The position numbers were made by a program, and so were the translations under genes. A DNA stretch of 54,094 nt, from assembly GCF_000721495.1 (NCBI RefSeq), contig NZ_JOHY01000053.1, positions 1 to 54,094 of the forward strand. The letters run 5' to 3'. Numbering within the stretch: the stretch's first letter is position 1; each line of letters opens with the position of its first letter. A model generated the notes under the pieces. The model was not told the origin of the DNA and searched no databases. It was given only the letters and a program-made list of their open reading frames with translations. Source of the DNA: Streptomyces sp. NRRL F-5123. GTDB taxonomy: Bacteria > Actinomycetota > Actinomycetes > Streptomycetales > Streptomycetaceae. This document shows positions 23,865 to 32,667 of this stretch, in pieces.

Positions 23865-24734
23865 TCAGCCGAAAGCGTGTGGCGGCGGTGCCGGGGACGG
23901 GACGGCGGTCGCGTCGGTCACCACCGGGGCGCCGGCGGTGAAGGCGGCCAGCGAGGAACCGGACTCGACGCGGCCCGGGTGCGGGTCGGTCGCGACGCGG
24001 CGGGTCAGATCGGCCACGGGCAGGGGGTGGTCGGCGGCCCACAGGACCGCGTTGCCGAAACGCTTCCCCCGCAGGACCGCGGGGTCGGCGGCGAGGCAGA
24101 CCTCCGCGAAGGCGGCGCCCGCCGTGGCGATCTGGCCGCGCAGGAAGGCGAGGGCGCCGCCGTCCGTGAGGTTCGCGGCGTACGAGCCGTCGGGCCGCAG
24201 CACCCGGCGCACGTCCGCCAGGAATTCCGCGCTCGTGAGGTGCGCGGGGGTGCGGGCGCCGCCGAAGACGTCGGCGATGACCAGGTCCGCCCAGCCGTCC
24301 GGTACCTTCGCCAGGCCCGCGCGGGCATCACCGCCGCGCACCTTGATCCGCCAGCCGCGCTCCCACGGCAGATGCGCCCGCACCAGCTCCACCAGCGCGG
24401 TGTCCAGCTCGATGACCTGCTGCGTCGACCGCGGCCGGGTGTACGCGGTGTACCGCGCGAGCGTCAGCGCCCCGCCGCCGAGGTGGACGACCCGCAGCGG
24501 CGCGCCCGGCGGCGCGGTCAGGTCGATGACGTGGCCCAGCCTGCGCTGGTAGGAGAAGCCCAGGTGGTCCGGCGCGGCGAGGTCGACATGCGACTGCGGC
24601 GCCCCCTCCACGACCAGCGCCCACGCCTGCGGGCGCTCCCGGTCCGGTACGAGGGCCGCGGCCCCGCCGCCGACCTGCGCGGTCACCGCCTCGGGGGTGC
24701 GCCCACGGCCGCCGCGCTCTCTTCTGCCTGCCAT
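23865..24734 (-). CDS. Spermidine synthase-like methyltransferase-fold protein
   Basis: The 289-residue protein starts at ATG 24734. It contains the spermidine-synthase core: PLRVVHLGGGALTLARYTAY (nucleotide/SAM-like glycine motif), a following acidic residue in VIELDTALVELV, RVRGGDAR-like (IKVRGGDARAGLAKV) and DLVIADVFGG. The usual substrate-binding DxxE-type residues of true polyamine synthases are not obvious, and many actinobacterial members are of unknown substrate, so aminopropyl transfer is doubtful. A 24-bp gap to the gene at 24759-25145 suggests an operon. Confidence 0.75.
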   Translation of the reverse strand: MAGRRERGGRGRTPEAVTAQVGGGAAALVPDRERPQAWALVVEGAPQSHVDLAAPDHLGFSYQRRLGHVIDLTAPPGAPLRVVHLGGGALTLARYTAYTRPRSTQQVIELDTALVELVRAHLPWERGWRIKVRGGDARAGLAKVPDGWADLVIADVFGGARTPAHLTSAEFLADVRRVLRPDGSYAANLTDGGALAFLRGQIATAGAAFAEVCLAADPAVLRGKRFGNAVLWAADHPLPVADLTRRVATDPHPGRVESGSSLAAFTAGAPVVTDATAVPSPAPPPHAFG

Positions 24735-24758
24735 GCGCCGATTATCCGGGCCCGGCGG

Positions 24759-25145
24759 CTACCTCGCGCGCAACCCCAGGTAACCGTCGGCCAGCTCGAT
24801 CGTGCGCGCCGCCCGGCCGAGCGCGTCCCGCAGCACCGCGGGGTCCGTCACCGCGGTCTCCTCGCGCGGCGGCACCAGCCACCCGCCGTCCACGCCGGGC
24901 GCGACCGCGCTCGTGCACGAGCTCCCCGGCACGTCCCAGCCGTCGGCCGTCCCGGGCGGCACGAGGAAGCCGAGGCTGGCCCCGTCGCCGGCGTGCAGCA
25001 CGGGGCCGACTCCGCTGCCGTGGCGCAGCAGGTCGACCGCTTCGAGGCCCTGCCGGGCCGGCACCGTCACCAGCTCGCAGGGTGCCGGCAACTCGCTGCC
25101 TTCCGGGCTGGGGCCCGACCTGTGCGTACCGCTCGTGTCCGCCAC
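24759..25145 (-). CDS. Conserved Streptomyces protein, possible Prim-Pol-N-like fold
   Basis: The start is GTG 25145, because GAGAGGAG lies eight bases upstream; the open frame extends to 25508 without support. The 128-residue product has no membrane segment. The segments GLEAVDLLRHGSGVGPVLHA, GASLGFLVPPGTADGWDVPG and GGWLVPPREE resemble the N-terminal region of actinobacterial bifunctional primase/polymerase-like proteins, as does the gene at 29930-30562. No catalytic acidic cluster is visible, so enzymatic activity is unlikely. It is first gene of the probable pair with the spermidine-synthase-like gene. Confidence 0.6.
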   Translation of the reverse strand: MADTSGTHRSGPSPEGSELPAPCELVTVPARQGLEAVDLLRHGSGVGPVLHAGDGASLGFLVPPGTADGWDVPGSSCTSAVAPGVDGGWLVPPREETAVTDPAVLRDALGRAARTIELADGYLGLRAR

Positions 25146-25653
25146 GGCAAACACTCCTCTCACGACGGGATGTGCCACACCCGTACAACGCGGGACCCGG
25201 GCGCGGATTCGCTTCGCCAGGGGTGGCGTTGCCTGGCGAATGGTGCGTGGGATATCCGTTTTGTACGATGCGCTGCCCTCCGGGGGCGTTGGGGGGTACG
25301 GGGCTGAGCCCCCGACGTCCCCGCGCCCGGCGTGCGGTACGCCTGCGGCGTGAGCCCCACCCCTGACCGCGCCCGGCGTGCGGCGCCTCCGGCGGGGATT
25401 CCCACTCCCACCACCCGTGCGACTCGGACGTCGGCTTTCTGTCCACCTGTGGGGCTGCACCGCCGTCGGGGGCTGACCCGCACTCGCCCGTCCTTCCCCC
25501 ACCCCCACCGCGCGGAACGCCGCCGACGCGGCTGGAGGGGGACGATCCGGGGGGTGGCACCCGCCCCCCCCACAGGTGGCACCGGCAGACGGCCGATCAC
25601 CCGCACGGGTGGGCGGGAGGGCACAACAACCCCACCCGCCCTAGCGTAAAAGC
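25146..25653. other. 508-bp intergenic region between divergent genes
   Basis: It must hold promoters for 25145 (minus) and 25654 (plus). I see no convincing hexamers except TTGTAC near 25260. It contains the repeat pair at 25321-25394 and GC-rich low-complexity text; the ORFs through it show no protein-like features. Confidence 0.5.
25321..25394. repeat. Imperfect repeat CCGCGCCCGGCGTGCGG, two copies
   Basis: Copies begin at 25321 and 25367 and extend about 28-30 bp with a GCCTGCGGCG/GCCTCCGGCG tail. Similar text is common between Streptomyces genes. Confidence 0.65.
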
Positions 25654-27189
25654 ATGCCCCGCCTGCGCATCGTCGCCGCCCTCGCCGCGGCCCTGACGGC
25701 GACCCTCCTCGGCGCCCCGCACCCGGCGGACGGCTCCGCCACCCGCACCCCGTACGACCGGACCGCCACCTGGGCCGGCTGCCCCAACGTCCCCGCCCCC
25801 CGCCCGGGCGGAGCCCCGCAGCACATGGAGTGCGCCACCCTCAGCGTCCCCCGCGACTACGCCCGCCCCGGCGCGGGTGAGCTGGACCTCGCGATCAGCC
25901 GCATCCCGGCGACGGGCCCCGGCCCGCGCCTCGGCTCACTCCTGGTGAACTTCGGCGGCCCCGGCCTCCCCGGCATCCCGGAACTCGCCGCGGTGGCCGC
26001 GAACGGCGGCCTCGCCCGGCTCAACCAGCGCTACGACCTCGTCGGCTTCGACCCCCGCGGGGTCGGCCGCAGCACCCCCGTGGACTGCGGCGACCTCGCC
26101 GGCGTGACGTCCACCGACGCCGCCTCCCAGGCGCGCCAGGTGGCCCGAGCCTGCCGCGCGCACTCCGGCGGCCTGCTCCCGTACATCGGCACGCGCAACG
26201 CCGCGCACGACCTGGACGTCATCCGTTCGGCCCTCGGCGACGACCGGCTGACCTACCTCGGGTTCTCGTACGGCGGCCGGCTCGGCTCCGTCTACGCGCA
26301 CGAATTCCCGCAGCGCACCGGGCGGATGGTGCTGGACGGGGTGCCGGACCCGACGCTCGACGACGTCGGGACGGCGCTCGCGCAGAGCGCGGCCTTCCAG
26401 CACGCGCTGAACGACTTCGCCGCGGACTGCGCGGCGCGCTCCTGCCCGATCGCGGGGCACACGGCGAAGGAGGTCGTGGCGGGCATCGCGGAGCAGGGGC
26501 ACGCCCTCGACGGGGGCGGGCTGGCCACCGTGACCGGGCAGCTCGACCACGAGGGCTTCGTGCAGGGCGTGCAGAACGCGCTCTACTCGAAGGACGACTG
26601 GTCCGACCTGCGGGACGCGCTGCGTGCCCTGCGCACGGGTGACGGCGAGCCCATGATGCAGCTCGCCTACCCCGGGCAGATGGGCCAGCTGAGCGGCAAC
26701 GGCATGCTCGGCCGCGCCGGGCTCCCGCCGCTGGGCCCCGGCGGCGCGGGCACCGGACCCGACTGGGCCGTGCCCGACAACTACGAGATGGCCAAGCTCG
26801 CGATCGACTGCCAGGACACACCGGAGCGGCGCACGGTCGCGGGCGTGCACCGCCTGGACGGGCGCTTCACGGCTGCGTCCAGCGTGTTCGGGCCCTCCAT
26901 CGAGGCGACGCTCCTCGCCTGCACCGGGTGGCCGCCCGGCGACCGGGCGTCCCGCGAGGTCTCCGCCCGGACGGCTCCGCAGGCGCTGCTGGTCGGCACG
27001 ACGGCGGATCCGGCGACGCCGTACCCGGGGGCGGCGCACATGGCCGCGGCGCTCGGGAACGGGAGCCGGGTGCTGACGTTCCGGGGGGACGGGCACGGGG
27101 CGTACTTCGCGCACAGCCATTGCGTACGCGCCTCGGTGGAGGCGTATCTGGTGGACGGGACGCTTCCCGCTTCCGGCGCGGTGTGCTGA
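25654..27189 (+). CDS. Secreted alpha/beta-hydrolase, tripeptidyl-aminopeptidase (TAP/Slp) family
   Basis: The 511-residue protein starts at ATG 25654 with a signal peptide of about 30 residues (LRIVAALAAALTATLLGAP). The alpha/beta-hydrolase fold shows the oxyanion motif VNFGGPGLPG, nucleophile serine near residue 205 in GFSYGGRLGS, the aspartate in VGTTADPATPY and the histidine in GDGHGAYF. The TAP-like C-terminal domain is present. Relatives (SlpD/SlpE, Tap) remove tripeptides from proteins outside the cell. Four or more conserved cysteines (WAGCPN, ECATL, DCGDL, DCAARSC) fit an exported enzyme. Confidence 0.88.
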   Translation: MPRLRIVAALAAALTATLLGAPHPADGSATRTPYDRTATWAGCPNVPAPRPGGAPQHMECATLSVPRDYARPGAGELDLAISRIPATGPGPRLGSLLVNFGGPGLPGIPELAAVAANGGLARLNQRYDLVGFDPRGVGRSTPVDCGDLAGVTSTDAASQARQVARACRAHSGGLLPYIGTRNAAHDLDVIRSALGDDRLTYLGFSYGGRLGSVYAHEFPQRTGRMVLDGVPDPTLDDVGTALAQSAAFQHALNDFAADCAARSCPIAGHTAKEVVAGIAEQGHALDGGGLATVTGQLDHEGFVQGVQNALYSKDDWSDLRDALRALRTGDGEPMMQLAYPGQMGQLSGNGMLGRAGLPPLGPGGAGTGPDWAVPDNYEMAKLAIDCQDTPERRTVAGVHRLDGRFTAASSVFGPSIEATLLACTGWPPGDRASREVSARTAPQALLVGTTADPATPYPGAAHMAAALGNGSRVLTFRGDGHGAYFAHSHCVRASVEAYLVDGTLPASGAVC

Positions 27190-27208
27190 CGCTCCGGGCC
27201 CGGCGTGC

Positions 27209-29707
27209 TCAGGCGCGGCCGGTGAAGCGCCGGAAGCGGCCGGGCAGGAGGAAGCCCTCGGCCACGGCGGTGGCGGCGGCGACGCGGGGGAGGTCGGGGC
27301 GGCGTTCGCAGAGGAGGTGGCGGGGGTGCCAGGTGGGCGCGTAGGCGGAGTACGTGCGGTCGCGTTCGGCGATGTGCCAGTGCCGCGCCAGCAGGCGGAG
27401 GGGGCCGCGGGAGGTGGCCGCGGAGCGGAACGCGGTGGTGTTGAGGGAGACGCGGGTGACGGCGGCGAGGGGGCCGGGAGCGGCGTGCGCGGCGGCGAGG
27501 AGGAGGTCGGTGAGGAGGAGGTCCGCGGGGGCGCGGCCGGAGTCGCGGTCGTGGCGGACGAGGTCGAGGGTGAGGCCGTCCGGACCCCAGGGGACGAAGC
27601 CCAGGAGGGCGCAGGTGCGGCCGTTGGGGTCGAGGCATTCGGCGAGCAGGCAGTCGCCGAGGCGGCCGAGGGCGACGGCGAAGCCGCGTTCCGCGGGGTG
27701 GCGGCGCCAGGCGTCGGCGAGCTGGCGCAGGCGGCGCCAGTCCTCGGGCGGGACGTCGCGCTGGGCGCGGATCCGTACGGTGTAGCCCGCGCCGGAGAGC
27801 AGGTCGTGGGCGTTGCGCAGGGAGGGGGCCTCGGCGGCGGCGAAGTCGCGGGGTGAGACGACGGCCTCGCCGCCGGAGACATACGCGTGGAAGCCCTCCG
27901 ACTTGTAGGCCGCGGCCGCTTCGGTGCCGGCGTTGGTGACGGCGGGGACCCAGGCGTGTGCGCCGGCGAGGTCGAGCCAGGCGGTGACGGCCGCGGGCCA
28001 GGCGGAGGGCGGGCCGACGGGGTCGCCGGAGGCGAGGGCGACGCCGTTGACGACACGGTAGAGGATGGCGGCTTCGCGGTCGGGGGCCCAGCACACGGAC
28101 TTGTCGCGGCGCAGCGCGAAGTAGCCGAAGGAGTCGCGCCGCCCGTACGCGCGCAACAGCTCGCGCAGCCGGCGCTCGTCGGCGGGCTGGAGGCGGGCGC
28201 GGCCGCGGGGGGAGCGGAAGAAGGCGAGCAGGACGACGAGCATGAGGGCGACGCTGAGGACGTTGATCGCCAGGTCGGTCCAGCCGGGCACGGTGATGCC
28301 GGGCAGGTCGAACAGCCCGGAGACGGTCAGGACGCGTACGGAGGCGTAGCGCAGGCTCGCGGCCCACTCGCGCGGCGGGTTGCGGTCGGTGGCGTGCACC
28401 AGCAGGGTGCCGACGCCGACGGCGACGACCGCGCCGATCACCAGGCTGGTCAGGCCGAGGGCGACGTTGCCGCGCTCGCCGCGCACGTTGAAGACGGGGC
28501 GGGAGACCAGCAGGGCGAGCAGGAAGGCGACGGTGACGGCGAGCGCGAGCCAGTTGACGGCGTGGCCGCGGGAGGCGGGCACGGCGCCGAGGGTGCCCAG
28601 CAGGATCAGCGTGTAGCCCGCGGCGAGCACGGTGGTGAGGATCCAGGCGGCGCGCTTGCGGCGGCGCAGGCTGACCGAGAGCAGCAGCGCGAGCACCGCG
28701 CCGGTGAAGCCGGGGCTGACCAGGAAGGCCGTGACGTACTCGCCGTCGGTGGCGGCCCGCACCCGCTGGCGGAAGGGGGTGACGAGGCCGGTGACGACGT
28801 TGACGGCGGTCGCCAGCCGCAGGTACCAGACGGCGCCGGTCGCGCCGGGCGCGCGCAGCGGGCGCAGCACCCGGGCGAGCAGCACTTCGAGGCGGGAGGG
28901 CGGGATGTCGACGATGGTGGGCCGGTGCGGCTCGGTCTTGGTGAGCGACACCGGGCTGGGCGCGCCCGCGACCGCGTCCATCGCGCGGGTCTTCCAGGCG
29001 ACGAGCCGGCGGTGGATGCGCTCCTCGCGGCGCTCGGAGCGGGCCATCCGGCGCGGCCTGCTGCCGTAGCGCCAGCGCGCCCAGGGGCTGCCGGGGCGGG
29101 CCAGCCGCAGGGCGCCGACGACGGCGAGGAAGGGCAGCATGACGCCGAGCAGCCCGGTCCACACCTTGCCCTTGGCCAGACACACCACGACGAAGCCGAG
29201 CAGCACGGCGGCGGCCAGGTAGGGGGTCCAGGAGGTGCCGCCGACGTAGCCGCCGAGCGGGGCCTGGCCGATGAGCAGCAGGCCGATGACGCACACCGCG
29301 AGGATCACCGCGTCGACCGACCTGCGGCCCTCCTCGCGCCAGTACACGTCCTCCAGGTGCAGCACGAGCGCGAACTCGTCGAGGACCAGGCCGCAGCCCG
29401 CGCCGAAGACGAAGGCCAGGATGTCGTGCGCGAGCGGGCCGCCGTGCACGGCGAAGGAGCCGACACCGCCGACGATCATCATGACCTGACCGAAGACCAC
29501 ATGGTGGATGTGCAGGCCGCCGGGCTGGACGTTGCCCGGCCACCAGGACACGCCCCGGCGGATCATCCGGACGCTGAAGCGGATGAAGAGGAAGGAGCCG
29601 AGCAGGCCGGCCAGGAGCAGGAAGAGCGGAGTGCGGCCGCCGGTGCCGGAGATGTGTACGCGGACGGCGTCCGACAGCGACCAGTGGCCCATCGTCCCAG
29701 GGTGCAT
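27209..29707 (-). CDS. MprF-like phosphatidylglycerol lysyltransferase-domain membrane protein
   Basis: The 832-residue protein begins at ATG 29707 (ATG 29692 is an alternative; neither has a strong site). The first 180 residues form an unusual membrane domain with GLHIHHVVFGQVMM and LDEFALVLHLEDVYWR, a motif set also found as a stand-alone actinobacterial membrane protein. A second multi-helix block follows (about 290-480). The last 330 residues are the DUF2156/LPG-synthase catalytic domain: RDSFGYFALRRDKSVCWAP, NGVALASGDPVGPP, AYKSEGFHAYVSGGEAV. MprF enzymes transfer amino acids from aminoacyl-tRNA to phosphatidylglycerol, lowering surface charge and giving resistance to cationic peptides. 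A tRNA-Lys gene lies 93 bp upstream, probably by coincidence. Confidence 0.82.
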   Translation of the reverse strand: MHPGTMGHWSLSDAVRVHISGTGGRTPLFLLLAGLLGSFLFIRFSVRMIRRGVSWWPGNVQPGGLHIHHVVFGQVMMIVGGVGSFAVHGGPLAHDILAFVFGAGCGLVLDEFALVLHLEDVYWREEGRRSVDAVILAVCVIGLLLIGQAPLGGYVGGTSWTPYLAAAVLLGFVVVCLAKGKVWTGLLGVMLPFLAVVGALRLARPGSPWARWRYGSRPRRMARSERREERIHRRLVAWKTRAMDAVAGAPSPVSLTKTEPHRPTIVDIPPSRLEVLLARVLRPLRAPGATGAVWYLRLATAVNVVTGLVTPFRQRVRAATDGEYVTAFLVSPGFTGAVLALLLSVSLRRRKRAAWILTTVLAAGYTLILLGTLGAVPASRGHAVNWLALAVTVAFLLALLVSRPVFNVRGERGNVALGLTSLVIGAVVAVGVGTLLVHATDRNPPREWAASLRYASVRVLTVSGLFDLPGITVPGWTDLAINVLSVALMLVVLLAFFRSPRGRARLQPADERRLRELLRAYGRRDSFGYFALRRDKSVCWAPDREAAILYRVVNGVALASGDPVGPPSAWPAAVTAWLDLAGAHAWVPAVTNAGTEAAAAYKSEGFHAYVSGGEAVVSPRDFAAAEAPSLRNAHDLLSGAGYTVRIRAQRDVPPEDWRRLRQLADAWRRHPAERGFAVALGRLGDCLLAECLDPNGRTCALLGFVPWGPDGLTLDLVRHDRDSGRAPADLLLTDLLLAAAHAAPGPLAAVTRVSLNTTAFRSAATSRGPLRLLARHWHIAERDRTYSAYAPTWHPRHLLCERRPDLPRVAAATAVAEGFLLPGRFRRFTGRA

Positions 29708-29760
29708 TCCGGGGCATACCCGGCCAAGCGGGCACGCCGGTCGTGGATGCCTTGCAACGC

Positions 29761-29792
29761 CGAAAGCCCTCCGCGAACACGGAGGGCCTTCG
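29761..29792 (-). terminator. Terminator of the minus-strand tRNA-Lys
   Basis: CGAAAGCCCTCCG pairs with CGGAGGGCCTTCG with one mismatch and a 6-base loop, just downstream of the tRNA on the minus strand. Confidence 0.7.
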
Positions 29793-29799
29793 GATCAGG

Positions 29800-29873
29800 T
29801 GCGCCGCCAGGGACTCGAACCCCGGACCCGCTGATTAAGAGTCAGCTGCTCTAACCAACTGAGCTAGCGGCGC
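29800..29873 (-). tRNA. tRNA-Lys (CUU anticodon)
   Basis: The minus strand gives a complete 74-nt cloverleaf: acceptor GCGCCGC/GCGGCGC, D-arm with AGTTGGTTAGAGC, anticodon loop CTCTTAA with CTT, T-arm GGGTTCGAGTCCC and discriminator A. CCA is not encoded (CCT follows). It is identical over all 74 bases to the gene at 48343-48416. Confidence 0.97.
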
Positions 29874-29929
29874 CTGCTGACGAGGAAGACATTAGCACCC
29901 CCTGCGGCGACCTGGGAAATCGATAAGCC

Positions 29930-30562
29930 TCACGCACTCCCGGGCACTCCGGCGAGCACCGGCGGGGCCGCCCGGCGGGCCTCCCGGACCGCCCGCAGAC
30001 ACGCCCACAGCAGCACGTCCGGGCCCGGCAGCCAGGGGTGGCGGGTGTCGGGCGCGACGACCCAGCGTGACATTCCGGGGCCGGCTTCCGTATCCGCGGA
30101 CCCCGCCGGGTCGATGTCCGCGGGTAAGGCGTAGAGCGGCGGCACGGTCACCGCGTCGCCCGCACCGTGGCAGAGCATCGGCGGCACCGCGCCCGCCCAC
30201 TCCTCCCAGCCGAGCAGGGCCGGCAGCCGCTGGGCGGTGCCCGGGGCGACGAGCAGCAGCACCCGGCCTCGGTGCACGGCGACCGGGCCGCTGCCCGGGC
30301 CCGCCGCCCACAGCTGCTCCAGCACCCGGCGGCCGAACAGCGGGGTGAGGTTGACCACGTCGAAGGCCCTGCCGCACGGCAGGACGCTCGGGGCGCCCGG
30401 CCGGGCGGACCACAGGGCCTCGACGCTGCGCGGGAAGGCGCTCGCGGAGGCCAGCCAGGCGGCGCCTTCCGGGGTGACGCAGGCCGTGTGCCGGCGCCGC
30501 TGGGCCTCGGTGACTATGCCGACAACACTTCCCGCCGGGGTGTTCCTCTGCCATTCATCCAT
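29930..30562 (-). CDS. Conserved actinobacterial protein, primase/polymerase-N-like
   Basis: The 210-residue product starts at ATG 30562. Segments VTPEGAAWLASASAFPRSVE, SVLPCGRAFDVVNLTPLFG and GPVAVHRGRVLLLVAPGTAQ match proteins annotated in Streptomyces as bifunctional DNA primase/polymerase-related, but the catalytic acidic residues of that fold are not evident, so it may be a degenerate, non-catalytic relative. It has no signal or membrane segment. It has a 111-bp gap to the next gene on the same strand. Confidence 0.6.
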   Translation of the reverse strand: MDEWQRNTPAGSVVGIVTEAQRRRHTACVTPEGAAWLASASAFPRSVEALWSARPGAPSVLPCGRAFDVVNLTPLFGRRVLEQLWAAGPGSGPVAVHRGRVLLLVAPGTAQRLPALLGWEEWAGAVPPMLCHGAGDAVTVPPLYALPADIDPAGSADTEAGPGMSRWVVAPDTRHPWLPGPDVLLWACLRAVREARRAAPPVLAGVPGSA

Positions 30563-30673
30563 GTCATCTACAGGTACGCGCCCGGCGGGCCGCGCCCCGG
30601 TGAATCGGCGGAATACGGGACAACGACGGAGAGAAGGCGTATCCTTCCGTCCTCACACCGCGCGACCGGCCCG

Positions 30674-31066
30674 TTACGGGGTGGTGCCACCGTCGGCGAT
30701 CAGGGCCGTGCCCCACTCCGCCATCTTCCGGGCGTAGTCCTCCGACCAGCCGACCTGCCGGGCGACCTCGTCGGCGCCGAGCCGGTCGAAGCGGCGCGGA
30801 TCGGTGAGCTGCGCTGCCGCGATGGCCTGGAACTCCGCCGCCCGGTCGGCCGCGCTGCGGAAGGCCTGCTCCAGCTCGCTCGCCCGCGCCAGCAGCTCCC
30901 GCGGGTCGTCCATCGACTCCAGCTCGAAGAAGCGGTCACCGCCCTCGTCGCCGCCGGGCGCCCCCGGCTCGAAGAGAAGCCGCGCGGGGCGCCTGGGCCG
31001 CTCCGGCCGCCCGTCCCGCCCGCCGTCGCCCTCCCGGCCCGAACTCCCCTGCTGCTCCTCGGACAT
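30674..31066 (-). CDS. Conserved hypothetical helical protein, 130 aa
   Basis: It starts at ATG 31066 (MSEEQQGSSGREGDGGRDGR). The first 45 residues are charged and disordered; the rest is helical, including a stretch rich in ALARASELEQAFRSAADRAA likely to form a coiled coil and a small HTH-like end DEVARQVGWSEDYARKMAEW. A DNA-contacting role is possible but unsupported beyond this pattern. No named family is recognised. Confidence 0.65.
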   Translation of the reverse strand: MSEEQQGSSGREGDGGRDGRPERPRRPARLLFEPGAPGGDEGGDRFFELESMDDPRELLARASELEQAFRSAADRAAEFQAIAAAQLTDPRRFDRLGADEVARQVGWSEDYARKMAEWGTALIADGGTTP

Positions 31067-31151
31067 ACGCTGACCTCCGCTGACCCGTTCCCGGTTGCCG
31101 ACCCCCTATTGTCCCGCGTGCGCCATACCCACGACCCCGGCCCCGTACCCC

Positions 31152-31359
31152 CTCACAGCCGCCACGCCACCCGGTGCTCCGCCAGATGCGCCAGCACCGC
31201 ATGGTTCGCCTCCCAACCGCCCGGACTGCAACCCGACTGCCACCTGGCGGCGGCGCACCGGACTCCGTCCGGCGAACACGGCACCACGCCCCACCCTCAC
31301 GGCCGCCACGCCACCCGGTGCTCCGCCAGATGCGCCAGCACCGCATGGTTCGCCTCCCA
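31152..31359. repeat. 64-bp direct repeat duplicating the 3' end of the helicase gene
   Basis: Bases 31152-31215 and 31296-31359 differ at one position; weaker identity runs about 10 bp further. The right copy encodes the last residues of the helicase (EANHAVLAHLAEHRVAWRP and stop); the left copy lies beyond the stop as a non-coding relic. Offset is 144 bp. Confidence 0.9.
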
Positions 31360-32667
31360 GCCGTCGGGGAACTTCACCGTCACGCCGAGGCGGACCGGGT
31401 CCGAGGAGGGGTGTTCGTCGAGGAGGTCGGCGACGCCCGCGCGGCAGACGACGATGCAGGCGTGGCGGTGGCGGGAGGCCAGCACGCACAGGCGGCCGGT
31501 CTCCAGGTGGAAGGCGGTGGCGTCGGGGCGGCCGGACAGCGGGTGGAGGACCACGGTGACGTCGAACTCCCGGCCCTGGAGGCGGTTCGCGGTGTCCACC
31601 GCCACGCCGGACGGTCCCGCCGGGACGCCCACCGCGGCGAGCGCCGAGCGGACGGCGGCGGCCTGGTCGCGGTGCGCGGTGCCGACCGCGATCCGGTCGG
31701 CGGTCAGCGGCGCGGGCTCCGGGCCGCGCTCGGAGTACGTCAGGCCGCCGCGGTCCAGCAGCCGGCGGACGACCGCGGCGACCGCCCGTACCGCCTCCGG
31801 GTCGGTGCGCGGGGTGTGCCGGGCGGGCAGCTCCAGCAGGCCCCAGCCGGACTCCGCGGCCTCGTCCAGCACCCGGTCGGGCCCGCTGCCCTCCCCCGGC
31901 ACCCCGAAGACCAGCCGCCGGTCGCCGTGGCCGGTGCCGCTGCGGAAGGGGGTGTACGGGTAGAACGCGCGGGAGACCAGCGGCGCCGCCGACGCGGGCA
32001 GCCGCCAGGACACCGGCAGGCGGTGCTGCGGCAGGCCCGGGTTGTGGGCCAGCAGCGTCACGACCGCGCTCGCGGACGGATCCCAGCTGAGCCCGGCCCA
32101 CTGCTCGGCGCCCACCACGCTGAAGGGGTCCAGCTGGCCCGGGTCGCCGACGAAGAGGGCGTGCTCGAACAGGCCCGCGACCTGGAGCAGCGCGTCCGAC
32201 CGCATCTGGTAGGCCTCGTCGACGATGGCGTGCCGCCACGGCTCGACGTCCTTGACGTACGCCCACTTCGCCGCCGTCGCGATCACCACGGCGCGGTCGC
32301 GCAGCTCGGCGACCGAGGAGGACTTCGCGATCTGCGGGTGCCGGTCGAGGACCGGGTCGGGGGCTGAGTCCGCGCCGTGCAGCCGGCCCACGGCAAGCTC
32401 GGGATCGGCCGTCGCGAGGCGGTCGGCGAGGTCGTCGACCTGCGCGTTCGTCTGCGCGACGATCATCAGCTGCTCGCCGGACGCGGCCAGTTCGCGGGCC
32501 GCGCGCACCACGAGGGTGGACTTGCCCGCGCCCGGCGGGGAGTCCACGACCACGCCGCGGGCGGTGCCGCTCATGGTGCCGGCCAGGATCGCCGCGGTCG
32601 CCGCCGCGGCCTCCGCTCCGGGGTCGAAGCGGTCGGCGGTGGCGGCGCCACCGGAGCCCTGTGTCAC
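31297..32667 (-). CDS. SF1 helicase/AAA ATPase (Upf1-like), third gene of nuclease operon
   Basis: The 456-residue protein starts at GTG 32667, overlapping the upstream stop in GTGA. SF1 motifs are complete: Walker A SPPGAGKST (residues 43-51), Ia IVAQTNAQVDDLADRL, Walker B HAIVDEAYQM, motif III FVGDPGQLDPF, IV LPVSWRLP, V DTANRLQGREFDVTVVL and VI LASRHRHACIVV. This matches Upf1/Dna2-type 5'-3' helicases more than UvrD. With a Cas4/RecB-like nuclease encoded two genes upstream, it probably forms the motor of a DNA- or RNA-processing complex. The gene's 3' end is duplicated downstream. Confidence 0.88.
   Translation of the reverse strand: MTQGSGGAATADRFDPGAEAAAATAAILAGTMSGTARGVVVDSPPGAGKSTLVVRAARELAASGEQLMIVAQTNAQVDDLADRLATADPELAVGRLHGADSAPDPVLDRHPQIAKSSSVAELRDRAVVIATAAKWAYVKDVEPWRHAIVDEAYQMRSDALLQVAGLFEHALFVGDPGQLDPFSVVGAEQWAGLSWDPSASAVVTLLAHNPGLPQHRLPVSWRLPASAAPLVSRAFYPYTPFRSGTGHGDRRLVFGVPGEGSGPDRVLDEAAESGWGLLELPARHTPRTDPEAVRAVAAVVRRLLDRGGLTYSERGPEPAPLTADRIAVGTAHRDQAAAVRSALAAVGVPAGPSGVAVDTANRLQGREFDVTVVLHPLSGRPDATAFHLETGRLCVLASRHRHACIVVCRAGVADLLDEHPSSDPVRLGVTVKFPDGWEANHAVLAHLAEHRVAWRP

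Noticed and set aside
23865..24734. True polyamine biosynthesis gene (speE)
   Set aside because: The core fold is present but diagnostic substrate residues are not evident and no speD or related gene is nearby.
25936..28056. 706-codon minus-strand frame across the TAP and MprF genes
   Set aside because: Shadow frame of two real genes; Pro/Ser/Thr/Ala low-complexity sequence.
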